64,000 nt of DNA from Actinokineospora sp. NBRC 105648. Its GTDB lineage: Bacteria; Actinomycetota; Actinomycetes; Mycobacteriales; Pseudonocardiaceae. Below the pieces are notes generated by a model, which saw nothing but the letters and a program-made list of their open reading frames with translations, did no database searches and was not told where the DNA came from. Made by a program: the position numbers and the translations under genes. The stretch spans positions 248,001-312,000 of the forward strand of contig NZ_BSTR01000004.1 of assembly GCF_030269645.1 (NCBI RefSeq), in the 5' to 3' direction. This document shows positions 25,149-34,650 of this stretch, piece after piece (positions within the stretch are counted from its first letter, which is position 1; each line of letters opens with the position of its first letter).

Positions 25149-26354
25149 ATGTCAACCAACCTCAGGAAGAGCCTCATCGCGGGCGCTGTCGCCTGTGCGG
25201 TCGTCCCGGCCGCACTCGTGGTCGGCGGGTCCTCGGCCACCGCGGCGCAGCCCAAGTACCAGCCGGAGATGGTGTCGGTGCTGGCGCAGACGCTGGGTGT
25301 GGACGAGAAGGCGGCCGTGGCGCGGCTGGACCGGGAGTCCGACCAGCAGCAGAAGCTCACCGAGCTGACCCGCGCCGGTCTGCGCACCGACGGGTCCTTC
25401 GTCGACGCGAGCGGCACCCTCACCGTCAACACGACCGACGCGGGGTCCGCCGCCAAGGCGCGCTCGGCTGGTCTCGCGGTGCGCACCCCCGCCCGCGGCG
25501 AGGCCGCGCTCAACCGCGTCCAGGCGGAGCTCGACCAGGCCGCCACCCGGCAGGTCCCCGCGGGCATCGCGGCCTGGAGCGTCGACGTGGCCGCCGACGT
25601 GGTCAAGGTCGAGGTCGCCGACGAGTCCCGGCCGCAGGCCAAGGCGTTCCTCGCCGACGCCGCCCGGTACGGGTCCGCGGTCCAGGTCGTGCGCACCGGC
25701 CAGCGCCTGCAGGCCCAGGCCACGGTGTACCCGGGCAGCAAGATGACCATCAACGGCGGTAGCGGCTACTGCTCGGTCGGCTTCGGTGCCCGCAACTCCT
25801 CCGGCGCGCAGTACCTGGTCAGCGCCGGTCACTGCATCGCGGGCCTGCCGACCCTCTACTACAACAACTCGCCGTTCGCCAAGGGCACCAGCACCCGCTA
25901 CAAGCTGGGCACCCAGAGCGTGGACATGGGCGTGGCCCAGGTGACCTCGGGCAACTCGATCGCGGGCCAGGTCGGCACCTGGGGCGCGCAGGGCAACATC
26001 GCGGTGCGCGGCGGGACGCGCGCGGCCGTCGGCTCGTCGATCTGCAAGTCCGGCGCCACGACCGGCTGGACCTGCGGCACCATCAAGGCCTACAACGTCA
26101 CGGTCACCTACGTCGACCGCAACGGCGGCCCGGACACCGTGGTCCGCGGGCTGGGCAGCTCCACCGTCTGCACCATGGGCGGCGACAGCGGCGGCGCCTA
26201 CATCTCCGGCAACCAGGCCCAGGGCATGACCTCGGGCGGCCCGACCAACCAGCAGTGCACCTTCAACGGCGGCAACCAGAGTGGGAAGTCCTCCTACTTC
26301 CAGCCGCTGAGCGACGCGCTCTCGTACTACGGCCTCACCCTGATCACGGGCTGA
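25149..26354 (+). CDS. secreted S1 serine protease, streptogrisin/alpha-lytic type
   Basis: A 401-aa pre-pro-protease. Signal peptide 1-33 (LIAGAVACAVVPAALVVGG), a pro-region of about 160 residues in two helical/strand units (DEKAAVARLDRESDQQ, WSVDVAADVVKVEVAD) that assists folding and is then removed, and a mature domain from about 192. Catalytic residues H228 (SAGHC), D259 (SVDMG) and S347 (GGDSGG) are all present, with cysteines suited to the usual disulphides. The ATG at 25149 is preferred to an upstream in-frame start at 25116, which would add a basic extension before the signal. A 13-bp hairpin follows. Confidence 0.93.
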   Translation: MSTNLRKSLIAGAVACAVVPAALVVGGSSATAAQPKYQPEMVSVLAQTLGVDEKAAVARLDRESDQQQKLTELTRAGLRTDGSFVDASGTLTVNTTDAGSAAKARSAGLAVRTPARGEAALNRVQAELDQAATRQVPAGIAAWSVDVAADVVKVEVADESRPQAKAFLADAARYGSAVQVVRTGQRLQAQATVYPGSKMTINGGSGYCSVGFGARNSSGAQYLVSAGHCIAGLPTLYYNNSPFAKGTSTRYKLGTQSVDMGVAQVTSGNSIAGQVGTWGAQGNIAVRGGTRAAVGSSICKSGATTGWTCGTIKAYNVTVTYVDRNGGPDTVVRGLGSSTVCTMGGDSGGAYISGNQAQGMTSGGPTNQQCTFNGGNQSGKSSYFQPLSDALSYYGLTLITG

Positions 26355-26370
26355 TTCCGATCACGCACCG

Positions 26371-26400
26371 TCGCCGCCACCCCCACAGGGGTGGCGGCGA
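26371..26400 (+). terminator. terminator of the S1 protease gene
   Basis: TCGCCGCCACCCC (26371-26383) pairs perfectly with GGGGTGGCGGCGA (26388-26400) around CACA, 17 bases after the stop codon. Confidence 0.85.
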
Positions 26401-26461
26401 TGAGTGTTATCGGGTGATACTTCGTCCTCGCTGTACCGAGAACCGCGACGAAGTGAGAGCC

Positions 26462-27409
26462 GTGACCGCTATCCCGCAGCGGTCGGGCCGGACCGCCGAT
26501 TCCGGTCCCGACGAGGTGCTGCGCAAAGAGACCTTCGGCGACGCGCTGCGCACCGCGATCCACCGGCGCGACCTCACGCTGGACCGCATCCGCAGCAGGC
26601 TGTCCGCCCGCGGCGTGGACATCAGCCTGGCCACGCTGAGCTACTGGCAGCAGGGCCGCAGCAGACCGGAGCGGGCGAAGTCGCTGCGCGCCCTGCGCGA
26701 GCTGGAGTCCATCCTGGACCTGCCGTCGAACACCCTGTTCGACCTGCTGGACCCGCCGAAACCGCGGGGCAGGCTGTCCGACGCCGCCAGTGAGGCCACG
26801 GGCCGTCGCCTCTACGGCGACGACTCACCCATCCGGGGGATATTGGGTGGCACCTTCGAGAACTTCAACGACGGCATCCTGCCGATGACCCTTACCCAGT
26901 CCTGCACCGTCGACGCGGGCCGCTCGCTGCGGCTGATCACCACGACCCAGGTGCTGCGCGCGGTGCGCGACGACCAAGACCGCTTCCTGGTCGTGCACGG
27001 CGTGGACGAGGGCGATGTGATGCCCACGGACATCCGCGTGCGCGCGGGGCGGCTGGGCGATGTCCGGGTCGACACGACCAACGGGTTCCTCGCGGCGGAG
27101 ATCCGCTTCGGCCGGACCCTTGCCAAGAACGAGACGGTGCTGGTCGACTACGACACCGTCCTCGGCGAGAGCCCGGTCCCGTCCCGGCTGCACGAGCACC
27201 GGTTCCGGACCCCCGTGCACGGCATGCTCCTGCGCGTGCGATTCGCCGCCGAGGCGCTGCCGATCCGTTGTTACGGCTATTACCGCGACAGAGTCCCCGC
27301 TGCGCAGAAACAACGGCGCCGACTCATCGTGGACGCCTCCCAAACCGTCCACACCTTTGTCCCGAAAAGCCTCGTCGGCGTTTACGGGATCTCCTGGCAG
27401 TGGAAGTAG
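26462..27409 (+). CDS. helix-turn-helix regulator with large C-terminal domain
   Basis: A 315-aa cytosolic protein. Residues 20-90 include an XRE-like unit (TLDRIRSRLSARGVDIS, ATLSYWQQGRSRPERAKSLR) with a linker ending FDLLDPPKP. The rest is beta-rich (LRLITTTQVLRAV, VRVDTTNGFLAAEIRFGR, HGMLLRVRFAAEALPIRCYG) and may bind a ligand; I do not recognise its family. The GTG at 26462 follows a weak GAGAG. Conserved actinobacterial proteins of this kind are often regulators of unknown target. It ends 10 bases from the convergent DUF2334 gene. Confidence 0.68.
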   Translation: MTAIPQRSGRTADSGPDEVLRKETFGDALRTAIHRRDLTLDRIRSRLSARGVDISLATLSYWQQGRSRPERAKSLRALRELESILDLPSNTLFDLLDPPKPRGRLSDAASEATGRRLYGDDSPIRGILGGTFENFNDGILPMTLTQSCTVDAGRSLRLITTTQVLRAVRDDQDRFLVVHGVDEGDVMPTDIRVRAGRLGDVRVDTTNGFLAAEIRFGRTLAKNETVLVDYDTVLGESPVPSRLHEHRFRTPVHGMLLRVRFAAEALPIRCYGYYRDRVPAAQKQRRRLIVDASQTVHTFVPKSLVGVYGISWQWK

Positions 27410-27419
27410 CCGGTGTTCC

Positions 27420-28115
27420 TCAGCCGACGGGAACCGCTATTGCGGCGGCGCGATAGGTCAGCGCGGTGGCGTCGTTCTGCAGGGCGACGTCGACCGCGTC
27501 CAGGAACGCCGTGCGGTAGCCGGGGCGGATGAGGTCGGTGGCATCGATGGCCAGCCGCAGGCACCCGCCGCGGCGGGTGGTGCGGGCGGCGGCCAGGACC
27601 AGGGCGAAGCACCGCCACGTCTCGGCGCGTTCGTGGCTGCGCAGCGACTGCACGCGCGCCCGCAGGTGGGTGCCCGAACTGAGGTCGCGGATGGACATCA
27701 GGTCCGCGCACAGGCGGAAACCCTTGCGCTCCAACGCGATCACCGTGCCGCGCGAGGCCATCCAACGCGGTGGCGCGAAGCCGTCGATGGGCAGGCCCTC
27801 GCGTTCCATCGCGGCCATCGCCGCGGTCAGCCGCAGCCCGGCCTCGTGCGCGGGCAGCGTGGAGAACTCCGCCCGGCGCGCCAGCGACACCGTCCGGGCG
27901 CGTGGGACGAGGGTGTGGTCGAAGCCGTGCATCAGGACGTCGTCGCCGGCGGCGTGCCGGGTGCGCACCCATTCGGTCGCCGCACCCGCGAGCCGCGGGG
28001 CGACCAGAAGCGACATCGGCACCGCGCGCCTGCCCAGTTCCTCGGCGAGATCGGCGCAGCGGTGCAGGGTCCGGGAGTCGATCCCGGACAGCGAGACCAC
28101 CAGTCGTGCCGTCAC
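27420..28115 (-). CDS. DUF2334 polysaccharide-deacetylase-fold protein (231 aa)
   Basis: Starts LVVSLSGIDSRTLHRC at a GTG (28115). The segment DDVLMHGFDHTL carries the H-G-x-x-H-like metal motif of DUF2334, a relative of the NodB/CE4 deacetylase fold. LVAPRLAGAATEWV, FAPPRWMASRGT and LRLAIDATDLIRPG follow the family pattern. No signal peptide, so it probably acts in the cytosol on a small or membrane-linked sugar substrate. It is separated from purC by 50 bases and runs in the same direction, so may be cotranscribed with it. Confidence 0.78.
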   Translation of the reverse strand: MTARLVVSLSGIDSRTLHRCADLAEELGRRAVPMSLLVAPRLAGAATEWVRTRHAAGDDVLMHGFDHTLVPRARTVSLARRAEFSTLPAHEAGLRLTAAMAAMEREGLPIDGFAPPRWMASRGTVIALERKGFRLCADLMSIRDLSSGTHLRARVQSLRSHERAETWRCFALVLAAARTTRRGGCLRLAIDATDLIRPGYRTAFLDAVDVALQNDATALTYRAAAIAVPVG

Positions 28116-28165
28116 CCCACCAGCACAACCGGCACGGATGACTACCAGGTGTCGCGGGCGGTTAC

Positions 28166-29047
<882 letters not shown>

Positions 29048-29085
29048 GTTTGTGCACCCTACGGCCAGTCCTGGACACTGGCGCC

Positions 29086-29877
29086 GTGGGGTACGACTGG
29101 ATCTCCTTCACCACCGACTACGGCCTCGCCGACGGCTTCCCGGCCGCCTGCGAAGGCGTGATCGCGCGCACCGCCCCGACTGTGCGGGTGCTGCACGTGA
29201 CGCACGACGTACCGCGGCAGGACGTCCGGCGGGGCGCGGCGATCCTGGCGCAGACCGTGCCGTACCTGCCCGTGGCCGTCCACCTGGCGGTCGTCGATCC
29301 CGGGGTGGGCACGAGCCGTCGCCCGATCGCGCTGGTGACGTCGAGCGGGGTGCTGGTCGGGCCGGACAACGGGTTGCTGATCCCGGCGGCCGCCGCGCTG
29401 GGCGGGATCGTCGAGGCGCGCGAGCTGACGGTGTTCCATTTGGACCCGGTGTCGGCGACGTTCCACGGGCGCGACATCTTCGCGCCCACAGCGGCGCGGA
29501 TCGCCCTCGGTGCTGATCTTGCTTCGGTTGGGCCGCTGGTCGATCCCTCGTCCCTGGTCCGGTTACCGGAGCCGGTGACGGTGTTCGAGCCTGGGCGGGT
29601 CACCACTGAGGCCGTCGGGATCGATACGTTCGGGAACATCCAACTGGCTGTGCGTGATCTCGGGGTGGAGGTGGGAACCCGGGTGCACGCGCAGGTCGGG
29701 GACCGGTCGTTGTTGGCGGTGGTGGGGCGGACGTTCGGGGACGCGCCTGCGGGTGCGGCTGTGGTGCTGGTGGATTCGGCGGGGCAGGTGGCGATCGCGG
29801 TGAACGGGGGGTCGGCTGCTCGGCTGTTGAAGGCTGAGCCTGGGGTGCGGGCTGTGCTGCTCTTGGCTCGTCGCTGA
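29086..29877 (+). CDS. DUF62-family SAM hydrolase (SAM hydroxide adenosyltransferase)
   Basis: A 263-aa enzyme of the family that includes the fluorinase and chlorinase. Motifs: [13 protein letters not shown] at the start, [46 protein letters not shown], and [16 protein letters not shown] IDTFGNIQ. The D-x-x-R/H hydroxide triad seems present and no halogenase insertion is apparent, so it probably hydrolyses SAM to adenosine and methionine. GTG at 29086 opens the conserved VGYDWISF; upstream in-frame start at 29041 would overlap purC. A long hairpin follows. Confidence 0.9.
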   Translation: MGYDWISFTTDYGLADGFPAACEGVIARTAPTVRVLHVTHDVPRQDVRRGAAILAQTVPYLPVAVHLAVVDPGVGTSRRPIALVTSSGVLVGPDNGLLIPAAAALGGIVEARELTVFHLDPVSATFHGRDIFAPTAARIALGADLASVGPLVDPSSLVRLPEPVTVFEPGRVTTEAVGIDTFGNIQLAVRDLGVEVGTRVHAQVGDRSLLAVVGRTFGDAPAGAAVVLVDSAGQVAIAVNGGSAARLLKAEPGVRAVLLLARR

Positions 29878-29911
29878 TCTTTGTTTTTCTGGGTTCTCCT
29901 GCCCTGGGGCT

Positions 29912-29959
29912 CCTGCATCCCATACGCAGCCCGTGTTTTGGCTGCGTATGGGATGCAGG
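29912..29959 (+). terminator. perfect 20-bp hairpin after the DUF62 gene
   Basis: CCTGCATCCCATACGCAGCC (29912-29931) pairs exactly with 29940-29959 around the loop CGTGTTTT. At 35 bases after the stop codon it fits an intrinsic terminator, although it is longer and less G/C-only than usual. Confidence 0.75.
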
Positions 29960-30056
29960 GGCGGGTGTGGTCGGCAGGGGGTGTTGTGGGCTGCCGGGTG
30001 CGGTTGGTGTGGGTGGTGGTGGGTACTGGGCAAAGTGGACTGGAGGGCGGAAAGCG

Positions 30057-30086
30057 TCAGGCGCCCGGCTGGGGCCGGGCGCCTGA
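30057..30086 (-). terminator. terminator of the first S8 protease gene
   Basis: TCAGGCGCCCGGC (30057-30069) pairs perfectly with GCCGGGCGCCTGA (30074-30086) around TGGG, about 37 bases beyond the stop codon in the direction of the reverse-strand gene. Confidence 0.8.
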
Positions 30087-30122
30087 ACTGTGTTGCTGTG
30101 ACCGCGGGGTGTCGTGGTGCTC

Positions 30123-31880
30123 TTAGAAGGTGATCTTCCAGGAGTTGATGTAACCGGTGTCGTAGGTGGCGGTGTCCTTCGCGGACAGCTTCCAGGCGCC
30201 GTTGGCGGCTTCTGCTGAGCCGTCCACTGTGTACTGGGTGACGAAGTTCGCCGTGCCGTCGCCGGGGTTGGCGCGGACCAGGGTGTAGGTGCTGCCGTCC
30301 GGTGCGATCAGGGTCAGTTCCAGGTCGCCGCGGTAGGGGTGGACGATGTTGACGTCTACCTTCAGCGCGGCGGGGGCGTTGCCGGTCTGGTTGGCGATGG
30401 TGATCGTCGAGGTGGCGGCTGCGCCGTTGTCGGCGATCTGGACGTCGTCGGTGTTCTCCCACGGGCCGCCGGTGGGCGGCGGGGTGGTGCCCTGCACGGC
30501 CTGCAGCGCGTCGACGCGACCCTCACCGTAGAAGGTGTTCTTGGCGGTGGTGCCCTTGCAGCGGCTGTCGTTGCAGGCCAGGTCGTCGGCTTGCTCGGCG
30601 ATCTTCGCCTTGAGGTCGGCCGGGGTGGCGCTCGGGTTCACGCTCTTGAGCAGTGCCGCGACGCCCACCACGTGCGGGGTGGCCATCGAGGTGCCCGACA
30701 TCTGGCCGTATCCACCACCTGGCAGGGTCGAGTACACGTTGTCGCCGGGGGCGGCCACGTTGACCTTGTTCGCGAAGTTCGAGAACGAGGACTTGGTGTT
30801 GCTGCTGGTGATCGAGGCCACCGTCAGCGAGGAGTCCAGCTCGCCCGGGACGATCTTGCAGGCCGAGGTGACCGGGCGGCTGGTGGGCGTGGAGTCGTCC
30901 GGGCTGAGCGTGTCGTTGGACTTGTTGTCCAGGTCGGTGTTCTCGTTGCCCGCCGCGACGACGTTGAGGACGCCCTTGCCGGTGGCGTAGTCGGCGGCGC
31001 GCTTGACCGCCTCGATGATCGCGGCCTGGTCGACGTTGTCCGGGCAGTTGGCCCACCACGGGTCGGTCCAGTAGCTGTTGTTGGTGACCGCGAAGCCGTT
31101 GTCACCGGCGTACATGAAGCCGCAGACCACGTTCTCCGGGAAGAACAGCTGGGAGGTCGGCTCGGCCACCCGGATCGAGGCGATCTTGACGCCGGGGGCG
31201 ACGCCGACCATGCCCTTGCCGTTCTTGGCCGCGGCGATGGTGCCCGCCACGTGCGTGCCGTGGTCGGCGACCGGGCGCCACGCGCCAGCGCGCGTGTCGG
31301 CCTTGCCGTAGGCGCAGGAGACCGACTTCGAGGCGTCGAAGTTGGGCTTGAGGTCGTAGTGCTGGTCGTCCACGCCGGTGTCGATGACGCCGACGAGCAC
31401 GCTCGACGAGCCGGTGTTGATGTCCCACGCCTTGTCGGCGCCGATCTGGGTCATGTCCGGGCGCGAGGTCTCCGCCGCCGTCGGGGTGGTCTCCGACGGC
31501 AGGGTCGGGATCGCCGGGTTCGACGAGGCGGCGGGCACGTCGGAGGTGCGCGAGGCGCCGACCTGCTGCACGCCGGACACCGAGCGCATCTTCGAGGCGA
31601 AGTCCGCGGCGGTCGAGTGCGCCACGATCACGCCGATGGCGTCGTAGGAGGCGTACACGACGCCGCCGTTGCTCGACACCGCGGACTTGGCGCCGCTGGT
31701 GTTGTTGGGCGCGGTGATGACCAGGTAGGCGCGCAGGCCCGCGGCGGCCGCGGCCGACCGGTGGGTCCCGGGGTTGCCGGGCCCGGCGGCGGCGACGCCG
31801 GCCATGGGCATGATCAGGCCGACGCTGAGGGCGGCGATGAACGCCGTCCGCCTCAGCCCGGCGCGGGAACGCAGGAACAC
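30123..31880 (-). CDS. secreted S8 subtilisin-like protease with P-domain (copy 1)
   Basis: 585 aa: signal peptide (LRRTAFIAALSVGLIMPMAG), an I9-like pro-region to about residue 150, a catalytic domain with D167 (VIDTGVDD), H207 (DHGTHVAG), oxyanion N312 (AAGNEN) and S398 (GTSMATPHV), and a C-terminal P/Homo-B domain (DVNIVHPYRGDLELTL, YINSWKITF). Extracellular degradative role expected. The GTG start is set by GGAGG 6 nt upstream (TCGGAGGACACCGTG). Tandem with a close paralogue, whose same-strand gene lies directly upstream, separated by a terminator. Confidence 0.93.
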   Translation of the reverse strand: MFLRSRAGLRRTAFIAALSVGLIMPMAGVAAAGPGNPGTHRSAAAAAGLRAYLVITAPNNTSGAKSAVSSNGGVVYASYDAIGVIVAHSTAADFASKMRSVSGVQQVGASRTSDVPAASSNPAIPTLPSETTPTAAETSRPDMTQIGADKAWDINTGSSSVLVGVIDTGVDDQHYDLKPNFDASKSVSCAYGKADTRAGAWRPVADHGTHVAGTIAAAKNGKGMVGVAPGVKIASIRVAEPTSQLFFPENVVCGFMYAGDNGFAVTNNSYWTDPWWANCPDNVDQAAIIEAVKRAADYATGKGVLNVVAAGNENTDLDNKSNDTLSPDDSTPTSRPVTSACKIVPGELDSSLTVASITSSNTKSSFSNFANKVNVAAPGDNVYSTLPGGGYGQMSGTSMATPHVVGVAALLKSVNPSATPADLKAKIAEQADDLACNDSRCKGTTAKNTFYGEGRVDALQAVQGTTPPPTGGPWENTDDVQIADNGAAATSTITIANQTGNAPAALKVDVNIVHPYRGDLELTLIAPDGSTYTLVRANPGDGTANFVTQYTVDGSAEAANGAWKLSAKDTATYDTGYINSWKITF

Positions 31881-32004
31881 GGTGTCCTCCGAGCGGTCAA
31901 GGGGGCAGGGAAGCCCCTCTCGGAGGCAATGATGACCACAAACACCGCATTCTCGAATAGCTGGTGAAAAAAGGGGTCGGATGGCCCAGTTAAACCGCAA
32001 AAAA

Positions 32005-32038
32005 TCGAAGGCCGCTCCCGGTGGGGAGCGGCCTTCGA
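32005..32038 (-). terminator. intrinsic terminator of the second S8 protease gene
   Basis: TCGAAGGCCGCTCCC (32005-32019) pairs with GGGAGCGGCCTTCGA (32024-32038), followed on the reverse strand by six T residues. This is a textbook terminator with a U-tract, rare in such G/C-rich DNA. Confidence 0.9.
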
Positions 32039-32065
32039 AGAATTACAGGAAAGCGGTCCAAATGT

Positions 32066-33826
32066 CTAGAACGTCAGTTTCCAGGAATTGATGTACCCGG
32101 TGTCGGACCGGTAGGTGTCCTGGACCTTGAGGTTCCAGGTGCCGTTGGCGACCTCGGTCGAGGCGTTCACCGTGTAGGTGGCGACCACGTTGTCGGCCGA
32201 GTCGCTGGTGGAGGACGCCTTGAGCCGGTAGGTCGAGCCGTCCGGGGCGACCAGGTCGATCACCAGGTCGCCGCGGAAGGTGTGCACGATGTTGACGTCC
32301 ACCTTCAGCGTGGCGGGCGCGTTGCCCGAGACGCCCGAGACGGTGACCGGGCTCTGCACGGCCGCGCCCGCGTCCGGGATGCTCACGTCGTTGGTGTTCT
32401 CGAAGACCTTGCCGGTCGGGGGCGTGCCGCCGCCGACGGCCTCCTTGGCGTCGACCCGGCCCTCGCCGAAGAAGTTGTTCTTCGCCGTGGTGCCCGCGCA
32501 GCGGCTGTCCGAGCAGGCCAGGTCGTCGGCCTGGGTGGCCAGCCGGGCGCGCAGCTCGGCCGGGGTGAGCGCCGGGTTCACGCTGGCCAGCAGCGCGGCC
32601 ACGCCCGCGACGTGCGGGGAGGCCATCGAGGTGCCGGACAGGTTGCCGTACTTGCCACCGGGCAGCGTCGAGTAGACGTTGTCGCCGGGGGCGGCCAGGT
32701 GGACCTTGTCGGTGCCGAAGTTGGAGAACGACGACTTGGCGTTCGACGAGTTGATCGACGACACGGTCAGCACGCTGGGCAGCTCGGTCGGCACGCTCAG
32801 GCACGCGTTGGTGATCGTGCGGGTGGTCGGCGTCGAGTCGTTGGGGCTGGTCGTGTCGTTGGACTTGCTCGCCAGGTTGTAGTTCTCGTTGCCCGCGGCG
32901 GCGACGTTGAGCACGCCCTTGCCCTCGGCGTAGCCCGCAGCGCGCTTCACGCCCTCCAGGATCGCGGCCTGGTCGGCGTTGTTCGGGCAGTTGAACAGCC
33001 ACGGGTCGGAGTAGTAGCTGTTGTTGGTGACCTTGAAGCCCTGGTCACCGGCGAAGACGAACGCGCAGATGGTGTTCTCGGCGAAGAACAGCCCGCTCGG
33101 GTCCTCGGCGATGCGCACCGAGGCCAGCTTGACCCCGGGGGCCACGCCGACCACGCCCTTGCCGTTCTTGGCCGCGGCGATGGTGCCCGCGACGTGCGTG
33201 CCGTGGTCGCCCTGCGGCCGCCACGAGCCCGCCCGGGTGTCGAGCTTGCCGTAGGCGCAGGAGGCCGACTTGGTGGCGTCGAAGTTCGGCTTGATGTCGT
33301 AGTGCTGGTCGTCCACACCGGTGTCGAGCACACCGACGGTCACCGACGGCGAGCCGGTGGTGACCTGCCAGGCCTGGTCGGCGCCGATCTGGGTCATGTC
33401 GACCCGGTTCGTCTCGGCTGCCGTGGGCGTGGTCTGCGCGGGCGCGGCCGGGATCGGCGGGTTGCTCGCCTGGCTGGGCACGTCAGTGGTGCGGGTCGCG
33501 CCGACCTGCTGCACACCGGAGACCGCGCGCATCTTGGTGGCGAAGTCGGCGGCGCTGGAGTGCGCGACGATCACGCCGATCGCGTCGTAGGAGGAGAAGA
33601 CGGTGCCGCCGTTGGTGGCGACCGCGGTCTTCGCCCCGGACGTGGTGTTCGGCGCGGTGATGACCAGGTAGGCGCGCAGGCCCGCCGCGGCGGCGGTCGG
33701 CGCGACCGGCTTGGGCGGGATGCCGGGCGCGGCCTGGGCGGTGCCCGCCAGGCCGACCGCGACGCAGGCCCCGACGACGGCGACGGTGGCCGCCCGCCGG
33801 AACCGGGAGTGGGTACGCAGGAACAC
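32066..33826 (-). CDS. secreted S8 subtilisin-like protease with P-domain (copy 2)
   Basis: 586 aa and the same architecture as its neighbour: signal peptide (AATVAVVGACVAVGLAGTAQA), pro-region, catalytic Asp in VLDTGVDDQHYD, His in DHGTHVAG, Ser in GTSMASPHV, and a P-domain (DVNIVHTFRGDLVIDL, YINSWKLTF). The translation start region TCGGAGGACACCGTGTTCCT is identical to copy 1. Divergence elsewhere is moderate, so the duplication is not recent. Each copy has its own terminator, allowing separate regulation. Likely a nutrient-scavenging protease that matures by pro-region removal. Confidence 0.93.
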   Translation of the reverse strand: MFLRTHSRFRRAATVAVVGACVAVGLAGTAQAAPGIPPKPVAPTAAAAGLRAYLVITAPNTTSGAKTAVATNGGTVFSSYDAIGVIVAHSSAADFATKMRAVSGVQQVGATRTTDVPSQASNPPIPAAPAQTTPTAAETNRVDMTQIGADQAWQVTTGSPSVTVGVLDTGVDDQHYDIKPNFDATKSASCAYGKLDTRAGSWRPQGDHGTHVAGTIAAAKNGKGVVGVAPGVKLASVRIAEDPSGLFFAENTICAFVFAGDQGFKVTNNSYYSDPWLFNCPNNADQAAILEGVKRAAGYAEGKGVLNVAAAGNENYNLASKSNDTTSPNDSTPTTRTITNACLSVPTELPSVLTVSSINSSNAKSSFSNFGTDKVHLAAPGDNVYSTLPGGKYGNLSGTSMASPHVAGVAALLASVNPALTPAELRARLATQADDLACSDSRCAGTTAKNNFFGEGRVDAKEAVGGGTPPTGKVFENTNDVSIPDAGAAVQSPVTVSGVSGNAPATLKVDVNIVHTFRGDLVIDLVAPDGSTYRLKASSTSDSADNVVATYTVNASTEVANGTWNLKVQDTYRSDTGYINSWKLTF

Positions 33827-33955
33827 GGTGTCCTCCGACTGCTCGGTGGGGCTTTTCCCCGGCCGGCGGCCGGGGCGCAGGTCGCCCCAAACACCAGTCA
33901 AGACGGAAGAACTACGTGAACGGGACGCCCGAACGTAGGATCTTTGCGAAGTTCG

Positions 33956-34600
33956 TCAGCCGAGATCAATCGGTTCACCCTTTGTGGGTACCTCGACCCG
34001 AGCCCCTTCCGGGGCCAAATCGCTGAACCGCCGGTAGGCCATCCCGATCCCGGCCTGGCTCAGCGTCAGCTCGTGGATCGGCAGCGCCACCCGCGGCGCC
34101 ACCGCGCGCAGGAAGTCGACCGCCTCGCCGAGCTTGAGCCAAGGCGCGCCGGTCGGCAGGCCCAGGGTGTCGATCTCCTGCTCGGGCACGAACAGTGAGT
34201 CGCCCGGGTGGTAGAAGGCGCCGTGGTCGACGACGTAGCCCACGTTGGGCGGCATCTCGATGTCCCGGTGGATGACCGCGTGCTCGCCGCCGACGACGTT
34301 GACCACCGCCCCGCCGAGCTCGACCGCGTCACCCGGGCGGACGGTGCGCGCGGCCAACCCGACCTTCGCGACGTCCGCCGCCGAACCCGGGTCGACGATC
34401 AGCTCGGCGTGCTGGTTGGCGGCCATCAGCGCGGGCAGCCGCTCGGCGTCGAGGTGGTCGTAGTGCTGGTGGGTGACCAGCACGGCGTCGAGGTCGCGCA
34501 GGTCCTCGAAGCCCTCCGACCAGACACCGGGATCGATGAGCAGCCGCGCGGTGGCGGTCTCCAGCAGGACGCACGAGTGGCCGAGATGTGTCACCTTCAC
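33956..34600 (-). CDS. metallo-beta-lactamase-fold hydrolase (214 aa)
   Basis: UlaG/YtkL-type MBL-fold enzyme. It begins MKVTHLGHSCVLLET, with LLIDPGVW and the metal motif H-x-H-x-D-H as THQHYDHLD, then VVGGEHAVIHRDI and FYHPGDSLFVPEQ with the downstream metal-binding His and Asp. The C-terminal HELTLSQAGIGMAYRRF is typical of the group. Cytosolic; the substrate is probably a phosphoester or lactone but cannot be told. Monocistronic and divergent from the aldehyde dehydrogenase gene with only 50 bases between. Confidence 0.88.
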   Translation of the reverse strand: MKVTHLGHSCVLLETATARLLIDPGVWSEGFEDLRDLDAVLVTHQHYDHLDAERLPALMAANQHAELIVDPGSAADVAKVGLAARTVRPGDAVELGGAVVNVVGGEHAVIHRDIEMPPNVGYVVDHGAFYHPGDSLFVPEQEIDTLGLPTGAPWLKLGEAVDFLRAVAPRVALPIHELTLSQAGIGMAYRRFSDLAPEGARVEVPTKGEPIDLG

Positions 34601-34650
34601 GTCAGCGAGGGTATCGCCAGGAGGCCGTACCGGCGGGTAGCTTGGCGGGT

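Noticed and set aside
30339..33919. Forward open frames over the two S8 protease genes
   Set aside because: Shadows of the proteases; the two are similar only because the proteases are paralogues.
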